From contig JAHFTU010000017.1 of NCBI GenBank assembly GCA_023269295.1, positions 1-16,375 on the forward strand: a DNA stretch of 16,375 nucleotides, in the 5' to 3' direction. Source of the stretch: Candidatus Woesearchaeota archaeon. Its GTDB lineage: Archaea; Nanobdellota; Nanobdellia; Woesearchaeales; UBA10216. Under the pieces are notes generated by a model. That model saw nothing but the letters and a program-made list of their open reading frames with translations. It was not told the origin of the DNA and ran no database searches. Below are positions 6,444-12,758 of this stretch, one piece after another (position 1 is the first letter of the stretch; every line of letters begins with the position of its first letter). A program made the translations under genes and the position numbers.

Positions 6444-6761
6444 CTACTTCAGCAGGATTGTCATAATACTGTGCGAGCTGCCGCAGTAGAAATAGTAGTT
6501 TGCAATGTTCATGCCTCCTCCCAGATACTTGCCGAGCTTCCTGAGCTGCCGCCTTGCCTTTGTGATCCTGGGCGAGCACTTAACCTCGTAAAGGTCAACA
6601 CTATCGCCCTTCTTTGCAAGAACATCAACCTCGGCTAACATGCGCTTCCTCGCCCTTACCGCAACGTGCTTAGAAAAAGAGTCATAACTGCCCTTGATTT
6701 TCGTGCATAGCTCCTCGACATACCTGTCGTGCTTTGAAAGCTTGGCGCTGTTCAGGGACAA
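6444..6761 (-). CDS. PD-(D/E)XK nuclease-like protein
   Basis: 105 residues from TTG 6761, with AGAGGG about 8 nt upstream. The core reads A-E-V-D-VLAKKG...VDLYEVKCS: D46 in the EVD segment followed by E-V-K, the catalytic pattern of the PD-(D/E)XK superfamily, here as a short archaeal single-domain form. The N-terminus (LSKHDRYVEELCTKIKG) matches the helix that contributes an extra acidic residue in that fold. RKLGKYLGGG and NYYFYCG follow. It would be a metal-dependent DNA nuclease, perhaps for recombination or repair. It is convergent with the membrane-protein gene, stop codons abutting at 6443/6444, and divergent from the lipoprotein gene. Superfamily fairly likely; substrate unknown. Confidence 0.7.
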   Translation of the reverse strand: MSLNSAKLSKHDRYVEELCTKIKGSYDSFSKHVAVRARKRMLAEVDVLAKKGDSVDLYEVKCSPRITKARRQLRKLGKYLGGGMNIANYYFYCGSSHSIMTILLK

Positions 6762-6800
6762 GGTGAGCCCTCTTATGAATTATTGAATTAACTTATGGCG

Positions 6801-6824
6801 TGCCAAATATTTAAAGGTTTGGCA
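6801..6824 (-). promoter_or_regulatory. TATA box flanked by a 7-bp inverted repeat (nuclease promoter)
   Basis: On the minus strand CTTTAAATA (6816 to 6808) predicts a start near 6785, 24 nt before the TTG. TGCCAAA (6801-6807) and TTTGGCA (6818-6824) form a perfect inverted repeat around the box, so a bound dimer would block TBP. Confidence 0.5.
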
Positions 6825-6853
6825 TATGCTGCATATTACGGCAAGGCAGAAAG

Positions 6854-6862
6854 TTATTTATA
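6854..6862 (+). promoter_or_regulatory. TATA box for the lipoprotein/repeat-protein run
   Basis: TTATTTATA, predicting transcription from about 6884 and a short leader before the lipoprotein start. A second weaker box, TTATAGA, lies near 6880-6886. Confidence 0.45.
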
Positions 6863-6912
6863 CTAAGGATTTAAGGATGTTATAGAAAATTTCATCAAAA
6901 GGATAAAAGAGA

Positions 6913-7521
6913 GTGTGTGAAAAGTTGAAGATTAACACCGCACAACTGATCATTGCAATGACAGCTGTTTGCCTCCTGTTTGCAGCTGCCGGCTGCACAG
7001 CAAAGCTTGAGCAGCTACAGGCTGGTTCTTCGCTTAAGGGCGAAGGTGCTGTCGCAGAAGCTCCGGATGCCGAAACGGTTCAGGAAGAGGCGCTGCAAAC
7101 GCAACCAGAAGCCTTTGGGCCGAAAACAAATGCCGAGCCGGAAACCAGCGCAAATTCGGAGCTTGTCGGAAGCTGGCGGGCATATTCAGAAGCGATATTC
7201 TACGACGCGGGAGGGAACGACTGGCTTGATACCCCATCAACAAGAAGGCTTGAGCTGAAAGGGAATGGCAGGTGGGAGTTTGGAAGCTCAACCGGCACAT
7301 GGGAAACTGCTCCCGTAACAGAAAACGACTGGCTTAAGTGGGAAGTGGAAAGCTACGGTCCAACAAGGAAAATCGTGCTTAACAACTGGAACAAGGGAGT
7401 CGCTGACGGCCCTGTGGAAGAATCAGGAGGAAGAATTGACTTCATTTGGGTGATATACCACGCAGACCCCCCGCTTGTTTCATACCCCGGACAAGTGCAG
7501 ATAAAGTTCGGACACGCGTGA
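6913..7521 (+). CDS. Predicted lipoprotein with a small beta-rich domain
   Basis: 202 residues from GTG 6913; TTG 6925 (MKINTAQL) is an equally good lipoprotein start. A hydrophobic segment ends in LFAAAGC, a lipobox with the modifiable cysteine at residue 28. An acidic Glu/Ala/Gln/Pro linker (about 35-78) follows, then a domain of about 120 residues beginning LVGSWRAYSEAIFYDAGG, with LELKGNGRWEFGSSTGTW and YPGQVQIKFGHA. Alternating strands and an opening G-x-W suggest a lipocalin-like barrel, as in small envelope lipoproteins, but this is a fold guess. The gene ends 22 nt before the large repeat protein, so the two are probably co-transcribed and both act outside the membrane. Confidence 0.75.
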   Translation: MCEKLKINTAQLIIAMTAVCLLFAAAGCTAKLEQLQAGSSLKGEGAVAEAPDAETVQEEALQTQPEAFGPKTNAEPETSANSELVGSWRAYSEAIFYDAGGNDWLDTPSTRRLELKGNGRWEFGSSTGTWETAPVTENDWLKWEVESYGPTRKIVLNNWNKGVADGPVEESGGRIDFIWVIYHADPPLVSYPGQVQIKFGHA

Positions 7522-7543
7522 AGGCGAAACCGTCTTGATAAAA

Positions 7544-10500
7544 ATGCAAAAAGCTCCTGTAATAACAGCAGCAGTGACTGCTGCAGCTGCGGCAACGATA
7601 ATTACAGCAGTCGCAATTATAAGCGTTCTGGCGTCAACTGCAGCCCTTGCTGACGCTTCCACAGCTGCAGCGAAGAATGCAGGCACTCCGCAGAGCCTGC
7701 AAAGCTGGCTTGGCGAAACGTTTGGAGCTTTGCTGAACGGCATGCAGAACGCAATACAGGGCTTCGCAATATATTCAGAATCCTCCTCGCCAAAGCTCAC
7801 CGTGACAGCAGAAGGCAATGGCCATGTTTCGTCTTCGCCTTCAGGCATACTGTGCGGTGCTGCATGCGAGGAGAGCTATTCAAAAGGCACTGAAATAACC
7901 CTGACTGCAAAGGCGGACGAAGGGCATTCGTTTGAAAGGTGGAGCGGTGCCTGCTCCGGAAGCCAAAACACGTGCACGCTAGTTCTGGACTCGGACAAGT
8001 CGGTAAATGCGAAATTTTCAGGGCAAACAACGTCAACGTACAAGCTTACGGTGCAGAAATCTGGGACTGCGTATGGAACGGTAAAATCTGACCCCTTTGG
8101 CATATTCTGCGGCTCGCTTTGCCAGATTGATTACGACAAATTCCAGGCCGGGTCAACAGTGACGCTAACAGCCACGTCTGAAGCAGGAGTATTTGACGGA
8201 TGGGGCGGGGCATGCTCCGGAACATTGCCAACCTGCGCGGTAACAATGGACGCTGAAAAATCTGTCACTGCAAAATTCACAGCTGCAAGCGCGCAGCCTG
8301 CCCAGAAAAAGGCGGTGAGCGAAGCTGGAGCTGTGCGACAGAATAACATACGGCCCCAAAACCAGAAAGTAATCAGCGCAGGCGCATCCGGAAGGACAGC
8401 CAATTCGCAAATGGCAAAGCTTATTGTCACACAATCTGGCGTTCTCAGCACAGTGACTTCCAGCCCTGAAGGCATCAGATGCAGTTCTTCAAAATGTGAA
8501 GCATCATTTGTCAGGGGAGCCACTGTTACATTGACCGCTTTAGAGAATGGCAGCGTGAGCTTCAAGCTGTGGACAGGCTGCCCGATAGAACAGCAGTACA
8601 ACAAGAGCTGCACAGTTAAGCTTGATAGCGAATCCAAGACCATCAATGCATTCTTCGTTAGTCCTGAGGTTAGCTTGAAGGCTTCCATTGATGGCACTGG
8701 CAGAGGCGTTATTAGGTCTTTTCCTGATGGCATTGTTTGTGGGTCTGACCCTAACCTGTGTGATAACCTTTTTTCAATTGGTGGCAGGGTGACTTTTACG
8801 GCCGATGCCGACACGGAATCGTATTCTGTTTTTACTGGTTGGGGTGGCTTGTGTAATGCTTCTGGCGCTTGTAATATTGTTGTGCAGAGATCTGGCGGTG
8901 AGGTTAAGGCTACTTTCGGGAGGGATGTTACGAAGCGAAGACTGCTGGTGAATGTTTCAGGAAAAGGCAGCGTAGTATCTTCCCCTGGCAGCCTAAATTG
9001 CTCTTCGGTAGGCTGCGCTGCTAACTTTAGTGCTGATGGTAACATTGTGCTCATTGCGAGGCCTTCTGATAATGCGGTTTTCAATGGGTGGTCTGGTGCT
9101 TGCAGTGGCTCTGCTTTAACGTGCACCGTGAAGGTGAATTCTGAGAGAGTTGTGAAGGTTATTGCTAATTTTGTGAAGAAGGAGTTTGTGAAGCTTAACG
9201 TAACACAGTCTGGAGTAAAGAGCGTTGTGGTGTCAGTTCCTGAAGGCATCAGATGCAGTTCCTCAAAATGTGAAGCATCATTTGTCAGGGGATCCACTGT
9301 TACATTGACCGCTTCAGAGACTGGCAGCGTGAGCTTCAAGTTGTGGACTGGGTGCGGCATTGAGCAACAATACAGCAAAACATGCAAACTAACAATGGAC
9401 AAAGACGCAACCCTTAACGCCTATTTCGTCGCTCCTGAAATAAAGCTGAAGGCCTCTGTTGCTGGAAATGGAAAAGGTGTTGTTCAGTCAGATCCGTATG
9501 GTTTAGTATGCGGCTTTAACGACAACCGCTGCGATTACCTTTTCTCTATAGGGACTAAAATCACCGTCACAGCCAATCCAGACATGGAATCATACTCCAA
9601 TTTTAGCGGCTGGACTGGAGCCTGCAGCGGCACGCAGCCAATATGCGAAATTACCGCTTCGAAAGATGCTGAAATCGGAGCCAAATTTGAAAAGGAGACT
9701 GGAAAAAGGCGCCTCGTTGTAGGCGTTTCAGGAAATGGGGCAGTAACGTCAAACATCGGAAAAATTAACTGCAACTCCGCCAGCTGCGTTAGCGATTTTT
9801 CAAAGGATGGTGATGTAACCCTCACGGCAAAACCTGCGGACGATGCCGTATTCGCGGAATGGAATGGAGCCTGCAGCGGCGCGCAGCCAATATGCTCAGT
9901 AAAAGTAAACAACCAAAGAGTGGCCAAGGCAACCGCTAATTTTGCCAAAAAGGAGTTTGTCAAGTTGACACTTACCCAATCAGGCGTAACAAGTATGGTT
10001 GTATCAAGCCCTGAAGGCATCAGATGCAGTTCCTCAAAATGCGAAGCTACATTTGTAAAAGGAACACCAGTGGCATTAACAGCCAGAGAAAACCCAGGCG
10101 CTGCCTTCGTATTGTGGACAGGATGTGGCATTGAGCAGCAATATCTAAAAACGTGCAGCTTAAAGCCGGACAAGGACATATTAATAAACGCTTACTTCGA
10201 GCTAACCCCAACGCAAAAACTACAAGTATCAGCAACCGGGGCAGGCAATGGCACCATAAAATCAGAGCCAGAAGGGATAAACTGCTGGAAAGGCGGAGGC
10301 ACATGCACTGCTGCTTTTAACAAAGAAATCCCAGTGAAGTTAACAGCAAGTGCAGACGCAAAGTCCACTCTATACGCATGGACAGGAAGCTGCAGCGGCG
10401 CATCAACCTGCACAGTGCAGATGGACGGCGCCAAAACCGTAACTGCGAAATTCTCCCTTCCACCACCTTACAAGCTTAGCGTTACAAAAACAGGCACAGG

Positions 10501-10744
10501 CAAGGTAAACTCTGAAGATGGCACAATCAGTTGCGGAGAGGCGTGCACAGCCACCTACCAAACTGAGAAAACCGTAACCCTAACCGCAACACCAACAGGA
10601 AGAGGCAACAGGTTTTCGCACTGGACAGGCTGCGATACAGTGGAGGGAGCAAAGTGCATACTGACACTTGATGACTCAAAGACAGTAACTGCAGTATTTG
10701 GCTTTGGTGGAAGGAAAGGCGAGCCAAGGCCGGTATACGGATGA
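7544..10744 (+). CDS. Large secreted protein of 11 divergent InlB-B-like repeats
   Basis: 1066 residues from ATG 7544 (TTG 7535 is possible; neither has a strong Shine-Dalgarno). A hydrophobic Ala/Ile/Val signal or anchor (residues 5-36, ending ALADA) leads to 11 repeats of about 75-85 residues. From the ATG: 83-158, 166-245, 291-371, 375-458, 465-543, 548-628, 632-715, 721-800, 805-885, 891-970, 976-1052. Each reads K-L-x-V...G-x-V-x-S-x-P-x-G-I-x-C...C...F...VTLTA...F-x-x-W-x-G-C...C-x-V-x-x-D...V-x-A-x-F, the pattern of divergent InlB B-repeats (beta-grasp, often in adhesins), here with four cysteines that could form disulfides. A 45-residue linker (246-290) follows repeat 2. The end has no sorting signal or second membrane helix. 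A surface stalk or adhesin role is inferred. Confidence 0.9.
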   Translation: MQKAPVITAAVTAAAAATIITAVAIISVLASTAALADASTAAAKNAGTPQSLQSWLGETFGALLNGMQNAIQGFAIYSESSSPKLTVTAEGNGHVSSSPSGILCGAACEESYSKGTEITLTAKADEGHSFERWSGACSGSQNTCTLVLDSDKSVNAKFSGQTTSTYKLTVQKSGTAYGTVKSDPFGIFCGSLCQIDYDKFQAGSTVTLTATSEAGVFDGWGGACSGTLPTCAVTMDAEKSVTAKFTAASAQPAQKKAVSEAGAVRQNNIRPQNQKVISAGASGRTANSQMAKLIVTQSGVLSTVTSSPEGIRCSSSKCEASFVRGATVTLTALENGSVSFKLWTGCPIEQQYNKSCTVKLDSESKTINAFFVSPEVSLKASIDGTGRGVIRSFPDGIVCGSDPNLCDNLFSIGGRVTFTADADTESYSVFTGWGGLCNASGACNIVVQRSGGEVKATFGRDVTKRRLLVNVSGKGSVVSSPGSLNCSSVGCAANFSADGNIVLIARPSDNAVFNGWSGACSGSALTCTVKVNSERVVKVIANFVKKEFVKLNVTQSGVKSVVVSVPEGIRCSSSKCEASFVRGSTVTLTASETGSVSFKLWTGCGIEQQYSKTCKLTMDKDATLNAYFVAPEIKLKASVAGNGKGVVQSDPYGLVCGFNDNRCDYLFSIGTKITVTANPDMESYSNFSGWTGACSGTQPICEITASKDAEIGAKFEKETGKRRLVVGVSGNGAVTSNIGKINCNSASCVSDFSKDGDVTLTAKPADDAVFAEWNGACSGAQPICSVKVNNQRVAKATANFAKKEFVKLTLTQSGVTSMVVSSPEGIRCSSSKCEATFVKGTPVALTARENPGAAFVLWTGCGIEQQYLKTCSLKPDKDILINAYFELTPTQKLQVSATGAGNGTIKSEPEGINCWKGGGTCTAAFNKEIPVKLTASADAKSTLYAWTGSCSGASTCTVQMDGAKTVTAKFSLPPPYKLSVTKTGTGKVNSEDGTISCGEACTATYQTEKTVTLTATPTGRGNRFSHWTGCDTVEGAKCILTLDDSKTVTAVFGFGGRKGEPRPVYG
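8411..10198 (+). repeat. ABC-ABC-A super-repeat within the large secreted protein
   Basis: Repeats 3-9 have a higher-order period of three. Unit 1 is 8411-9184 (258 codons), unit 2 is 9185-9955 (257 codons), and the A member of a third unit is 9956-10198. A members share SPEGIRCSSSKCEA and WTGC-x-IEQQY; B members share C-x-YLFSIG or C-x-NLFSIG and ESYS-x-F; C members begin KRRL and end NF-x-KKE. The DNA of A1 and A2 is almost identical at 8465-8580 and 9239-9354, while flanking parts have diverged. Confidence 0.85.
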
Positions 10745-10776
10745 GCATTAAAACTCAGCTAATTCTCATAGATAAT

Positions 10777-10785
10777 CTTTTAAAC
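10777..10785 (+). promoter_or_regulatory. TATA-like box before the ribbon-helix-helix gene
   Basis: CTTTTAAAC, 38-46 nt upstream of ATG 10823. It predicts a start near 10806 and a short leader carrying GAGGTGGT (10811-10818). Confidence 0.45.
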
Positions 10786-10822
10786 AGTCACCTTTACTGC
10801 CCAAAGCAGCGAGGTGGTAACA

Positions 10823-10978
10823 ATGGCAGCAACTCCGAAAGGGATATCGAAGATAAAGCTTGACATGGTAGTTGAGAGGTCAGTGTATGACGAGTACATC
10901 AGATGGTGCTCCAGGCACGGCTACTCAGCAAACGTCCTGGTAGAGCGGTTCATGAAAGAAACAGTGCTAAAGCCCTGA
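10823..10978 (+). CDS. 51-residue ribbon-helix-helix DNA-binding protein
   Basis: A short frame with a good Shine-Dalgarno (GAGGTGGT, 5 nt spacer) and a TATA-like box. The product starts MAATPKGISK. A beta strand follows (KIKLDMVVERSVY), then helix one (DEYIRWCSRHG), then helix two (SANVLVERFMKETVL): the layout of a CopG/Arc-type ribbon-helix-helix domain, which dimerises through the strand and inserts it into the DNA major groove. Length is typical for a single domain. It ends 16 nt before an ATG that begins an upstream copy of the aldo/keto reductase start, so it may be co-transcribed with that gene and control it. No toxin partner of the usual kind is adjacent. Confidence 0.7.
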   Translation: MAATPKGISKIKLDMVVERSVYDEYIRWCSRHGYSANVLVERFMKETVLKP

Positions 10979-10994
10979 ACTTGGTGAGCAAGCT

Positions 10995-11072
10995 ATGGAG
11001 TACAAAAGCATAGCAAAACCTTTTTAGAAAAAAGGTTTATCAAAAAAGCATAATGGAATATAAAAGTATAGC
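10995..11072 (+). repeat. Duplicated gene start flanking a palindromic element
   Basis: The codons for M-E-Y-K-S-I-A begin at 10995 and again at 11053; the copies differ only at synonymous third positions (GAG/GAA, TAC/TAT, AGC/AGT). Between them lies a perfect 10-bp hairpin, AAACCTTTTT (11016-11025) and AAAAAGGTTT (11029-11038), loop AGA, plus the tail ATCAAAAAAGC (11039-11049). The upstream copy has a Shine-Dalgarno (GGTGAG, 10983-10988) but stops after 10 codons, inside the hairpin. The downstream copy leads into the reductase and lacks a Shine-Dalgarno. Confidence 0.7.
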
Positions 11073-11883
11073 AGGGATTAAGCTGCCAGCCATTGGCATC
11101 GGAACCTGGGACATGGGCAGGGCAAAGGGCCTGGAAGGCATGGGAGAGAGGCCAGAATACTCCAACGATGAAAGCCATATCGCCGCAATTAAAGAAGCAA
11201 TAAGATTTGGGATGTGGCACATCGACACCGCTGAGATGTACAGCGGCGGGCACGCAGAGGAAATTGCCGGTGCGGCAATAAAAAGAATCCCGCGCAAAAA
11301 AGTATTTGTCACAACCAAGGTTCTGCCCTCGCACCTGAAGCATGATGACCTCATAGCTTCAGCCGAGGCAAGCCTCAAGCGGCTGCAGATGGAATATGTT
11401 GACCTTTACCTCATACACTGGCTCAATTCAACATCGCAGATAAAAGAAGCCATTGCCGCCATGGATGAGCTGGTCAAAGCTGGCAAAGTGAAGCATATCG
11501 GCGTGAGCAACTTTTCTGTAAAGCAGCTTGAGCTTGCACAGTCATATACTAAAAATAAAATAGTCACTAATCAAGTTGAATACAATCTTCTGGAGCGCAG
11601 CTGCGAAGAAAAACTGCTGCCGTACTGCCAGGACAATGATATCCTTCTCACAGCTTATAGCCCGTTGGCACAGGGAAAATTGCTGAAAAACAAAGTTTTG
11701 GCTGCTGTGGCTGCAAAACACGGCAAAACTATTGCACAGGCAGCGCTTAACTGGCTTGTTTCAAGGAAAAACGTGATTGCAATACCAAAAGCGTCTTCTG
11801 TTGAACACGTGCGAGAGAATGCTGGAGCTGTCGGGTGGAAACTCACTGCTGAAGATACCGAGTTGATAAAAAAAGAATTCTAA
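11053..11883 (+). CDS. Aldo/keto reductase
   Basis: 276 residues, the usual size for a single-domain NADPH-dependent (beta/alpha)8 aldo/keto reductase, which reduces aldehydes or ketones in the cytoplasm. The catalytic tetrad is visible: D58 and Y63 in HIDTAEMYSGG, K89 in FVTTKVLP and H122 in LYLIHWLN. GVSNFSVKQLE and NQVEYNLLE follow, and the cofactor-binding end has AIPKASSVEHVRENAGA. The start at 11053 gives the normal N-terminus (MEYKSIAGIKLPAIGIGTWDMG) but has no ribosome-binding site; the duplicate start at 10995 does, so initiation may involve reinitiation after the 10-codon leader. Physiological substrate unknown. Confidence 0.93.
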   Translation: MEYKSIAGIKLPAIGIGTWDMGRAKGLEGMGERPEYSNDESHIAAIKEAIRFGMWHIDTAEMYSGGHAEEIAGAAIKRIPRKKVFVTTKVLPSHLKHDDLIASAEASLKRLQMEYVDLYLIHWLNSTSQIKEAIAAMDELVKAGKVKHIGVSNFSVKQLELAQSYTKNKIVTNQVEYNLLERSCEEKLLPYCQDNDILLTAYSPLAQGKLLKNKVLAAVAAKHGKTIAQAALNWLVSRKNVIAIPKASSVEHVRENAGAVGWKLTAEDTELIKKEF

Positions 11884-11933
11884 AGCTGCCGAATTTACCA
11901 AAACGTGATGAATCAACTGAGTATATAGCCAAA

Positions 11934-11941
11934 TTATAAAT
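11934..11941 (+). promoter_or_regulatory. TATA box at the head of the 11.9-12.3 kb region
   Basis: AAATTATAAATAG holds a strong box (TTATAAAT). A transcript from about 11963 would start with a hairpin (CCTGT-CCTGA-ACAGG), then carry a Shine-Dalgarno (GGGGTGAT, 11989-11996) and a GTG at 12004. Confidence 0.5.
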
Positions 11942-12003
11942 AGCTGGCTAGCCACTATAGAACCTGTCCTGAACAGGGATAAACCAGCGGGGTGATGCAG
12001 AAA

Positions 12004-12072
12004 GTGTTTGAAATAAGATTATTTCAGGACAACAGGCTTCACAACCGTGAAAATGACATGACCCTTTTGTGA
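12004..12072 (+). CDS. 22-codon ORF ended by the cloverleaf element; possible gene remnant
   Basis: GTG 12004 sits behind an excellent Shine-Dalgarno and a good TATA box, yet the frame (MFEIRLFQDNRLHNREND...) stops at 12070-12072, inside hairpin 1 of the element that begins at 12059. Downstream an open frame in another phase continues to 12310 (tail LAGWELDFLNPF). The simplest reading is a small gene interrupted by insertion of the element, or a leader peptide. No homology recognised. Confidence 0.35.
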   Translation: MFEIRLFQDNRLHNRENDMTLL

Positions 12073-12134
12073 AAATGTCACCGGAGAGGTGACAGTCTTC
12101 GTCTCTACGACGAAGAAAGGTTCAATCCAAAACG
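12059..12134 (+). repeat. Palindromic element, full cloverleaf form (second copy)
   Basis: Closing stem TGACCC (12059-12064) with GGTTCA (12119-12124), one mismatch. Hairpin 1 is TTTT/AAAA (12065-12068, 12072-12075), loop GTG. Hairpin 2 is TGTCACC/GGTGACA (12076-12082, 12088-12094), loop GGAGA. Hairpin 3 is CTTCGTC/GACGAAG (12097-12103, 12109-12115), loop TCTAC. The tail is ATCCAAAACG. Against the 3485 copy, hairpin 2 has two complete pair exchanges and hairpin 3 at least one, and the GGAGA loop is kept. Confidence 0.7.
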
Positions 12135-12485
12135 ATAAGTTTTTGGTCGAGCTTTTTGCTTGCAAAAAGGTCGTAACGATGCGGCGGCGCAAAAGGCAGC
12201 AGCAATCTTGCCAAAACGCAAATGATTGCAATAACGCCTTAAGCTATTCCAAAGCGCCAGTAAGAACCGCATTGGCCGGTTGGGAGCTTGATTTCTTAAA
12301 CCCTTTTTAAAGAAAACAGCCAGCAAAATGAGCTTTTGGGGCTATTTCCATACTAATACGGAAGTATTACGATATGGTATATATTTTTAAATTGCGAAAA
12401 GTTTAAATACTTCATATATCAAGAAAAGGGTTTAATTTAGTTTTTTTGGGATAAAATATCAGAAATCGGGACTAAATCCGCTCGT
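12135..12485 (+). other. Non-coding stretch between the cloverleaf and the ftsZ upstream repeats
   Basis: No gene is convincing here. It holds a hairpin CTTTTTGC-TT-GCAAAAAG (12152-12169) flanked by a direct GGTCG repeat, the weak 73-codon open frame ending at 12310, a short palindrome TAATAC-GGAA-GTATTA (12354-12369) and very AT-rich DNA with TATA-like boxes (TATATATTTTTAA near 12378, TTTAAATA at 12402-12409). The last could start a transcript near 12432, running through the GGACA repeats toward ftsZ. Confidence 0.4.
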
Positions 12486-12557
12486 CTGGACAACGACCGG
12501 CTTTAATCGGACATTATCGGACAATTTGTTTGACATATCGGACAGTTTGACTGGACA
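12486..12557 (+). repeat. Five-copy GGACA iteron-like array
   Basis: (T/C)(C/T)GGACA occurs at 12486, 12507, 12517, 12538 and 12551, all on the plus strand, with a degenerate TCGGGAC at 12466. Spacings of 20, 21, 10, 21 and 13 put most copies on one helical face. It lies about 40-110 bp upstream of the proximal ftsZ TATA box, suggesting cooperative binding of a regulator; a replication-related iteron is a second option. Confidence 0.5.
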
Positions 12558-12598
12558 TCAAAACTGCTCGTTCTAGCTGGAAATATACATGACTGTAG

Positions 12599-12606
12599 TA
12601 TTTAAA
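12599..12606 (+). promoter_or_regulatory. Proximal TATA box of ftsZ
   Basis: TATTTAAA, flanked by direct repeats ACTGTA at about 12592 and 12611. Transcription from about 12628 would give a leader of roughly 130 nt containing the hairpin at 12684-12700. Confidence 0.5.
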
Positions 12607-12683
12607 CATTACTGTAACACCAACTACATAACACAAGCCATATGCTGCAGTAGATAAGTTCACGATTACGGTTGTGTATGAAA

Positions 12684-12720
12684 CCCTTTTAGCAAAAGGG
12701 GCTTATCCAAAATAAAAAGC
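12684..12720 (+). repeat. Palindromic element, short form, in the ftsZ leader
   Basis: CCCTTTT (12684-12690) pairs with AAAAGGG (12694-12700), loop AGC, then GCTTATCCAAAATAAAAAGC. The stem and the ATCCAAAA tail match the short form at 2097-2130. It is the most divergent member, so its membership is less certain. Confidence 0.45.
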
Positions 12721-12758
12721 AAAAAAACAACAAAACTGCGAAAGCGGGGTGGATTGAA

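Noticed and set aside
8131..9402. A 423-codon open frame antisense to the large repeat protein (another at 9535-10179)
   Set aside because: The antisense translation mirrors the repeat periodicity of the sense gene, and the sense frame has clear domain conservation. Biased codon use in the sense gene leaves the antisense frame open by chance.
12119..12128. GGTTCAATCC resembles a tRNA T-arm, and the surrounding cloverleaf resembles a tRNA
   Set aside because: The loop sizes and order are wrong, the 3' stem lacks a T stem of 5 pairs with a 7-base loop, there is no plausible anticodon arm, and the same tail in other copies reads ATCAAGAAACG. It is not a tRNA gene.
12089..12310. A 73-codon open frame after the second cloverleaf
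   Set aside because: It begins inside the element, has no ribosome-binding site of its own and a composition unlike neighbouring genes. I treat it as a possible remnant, not as a gene.
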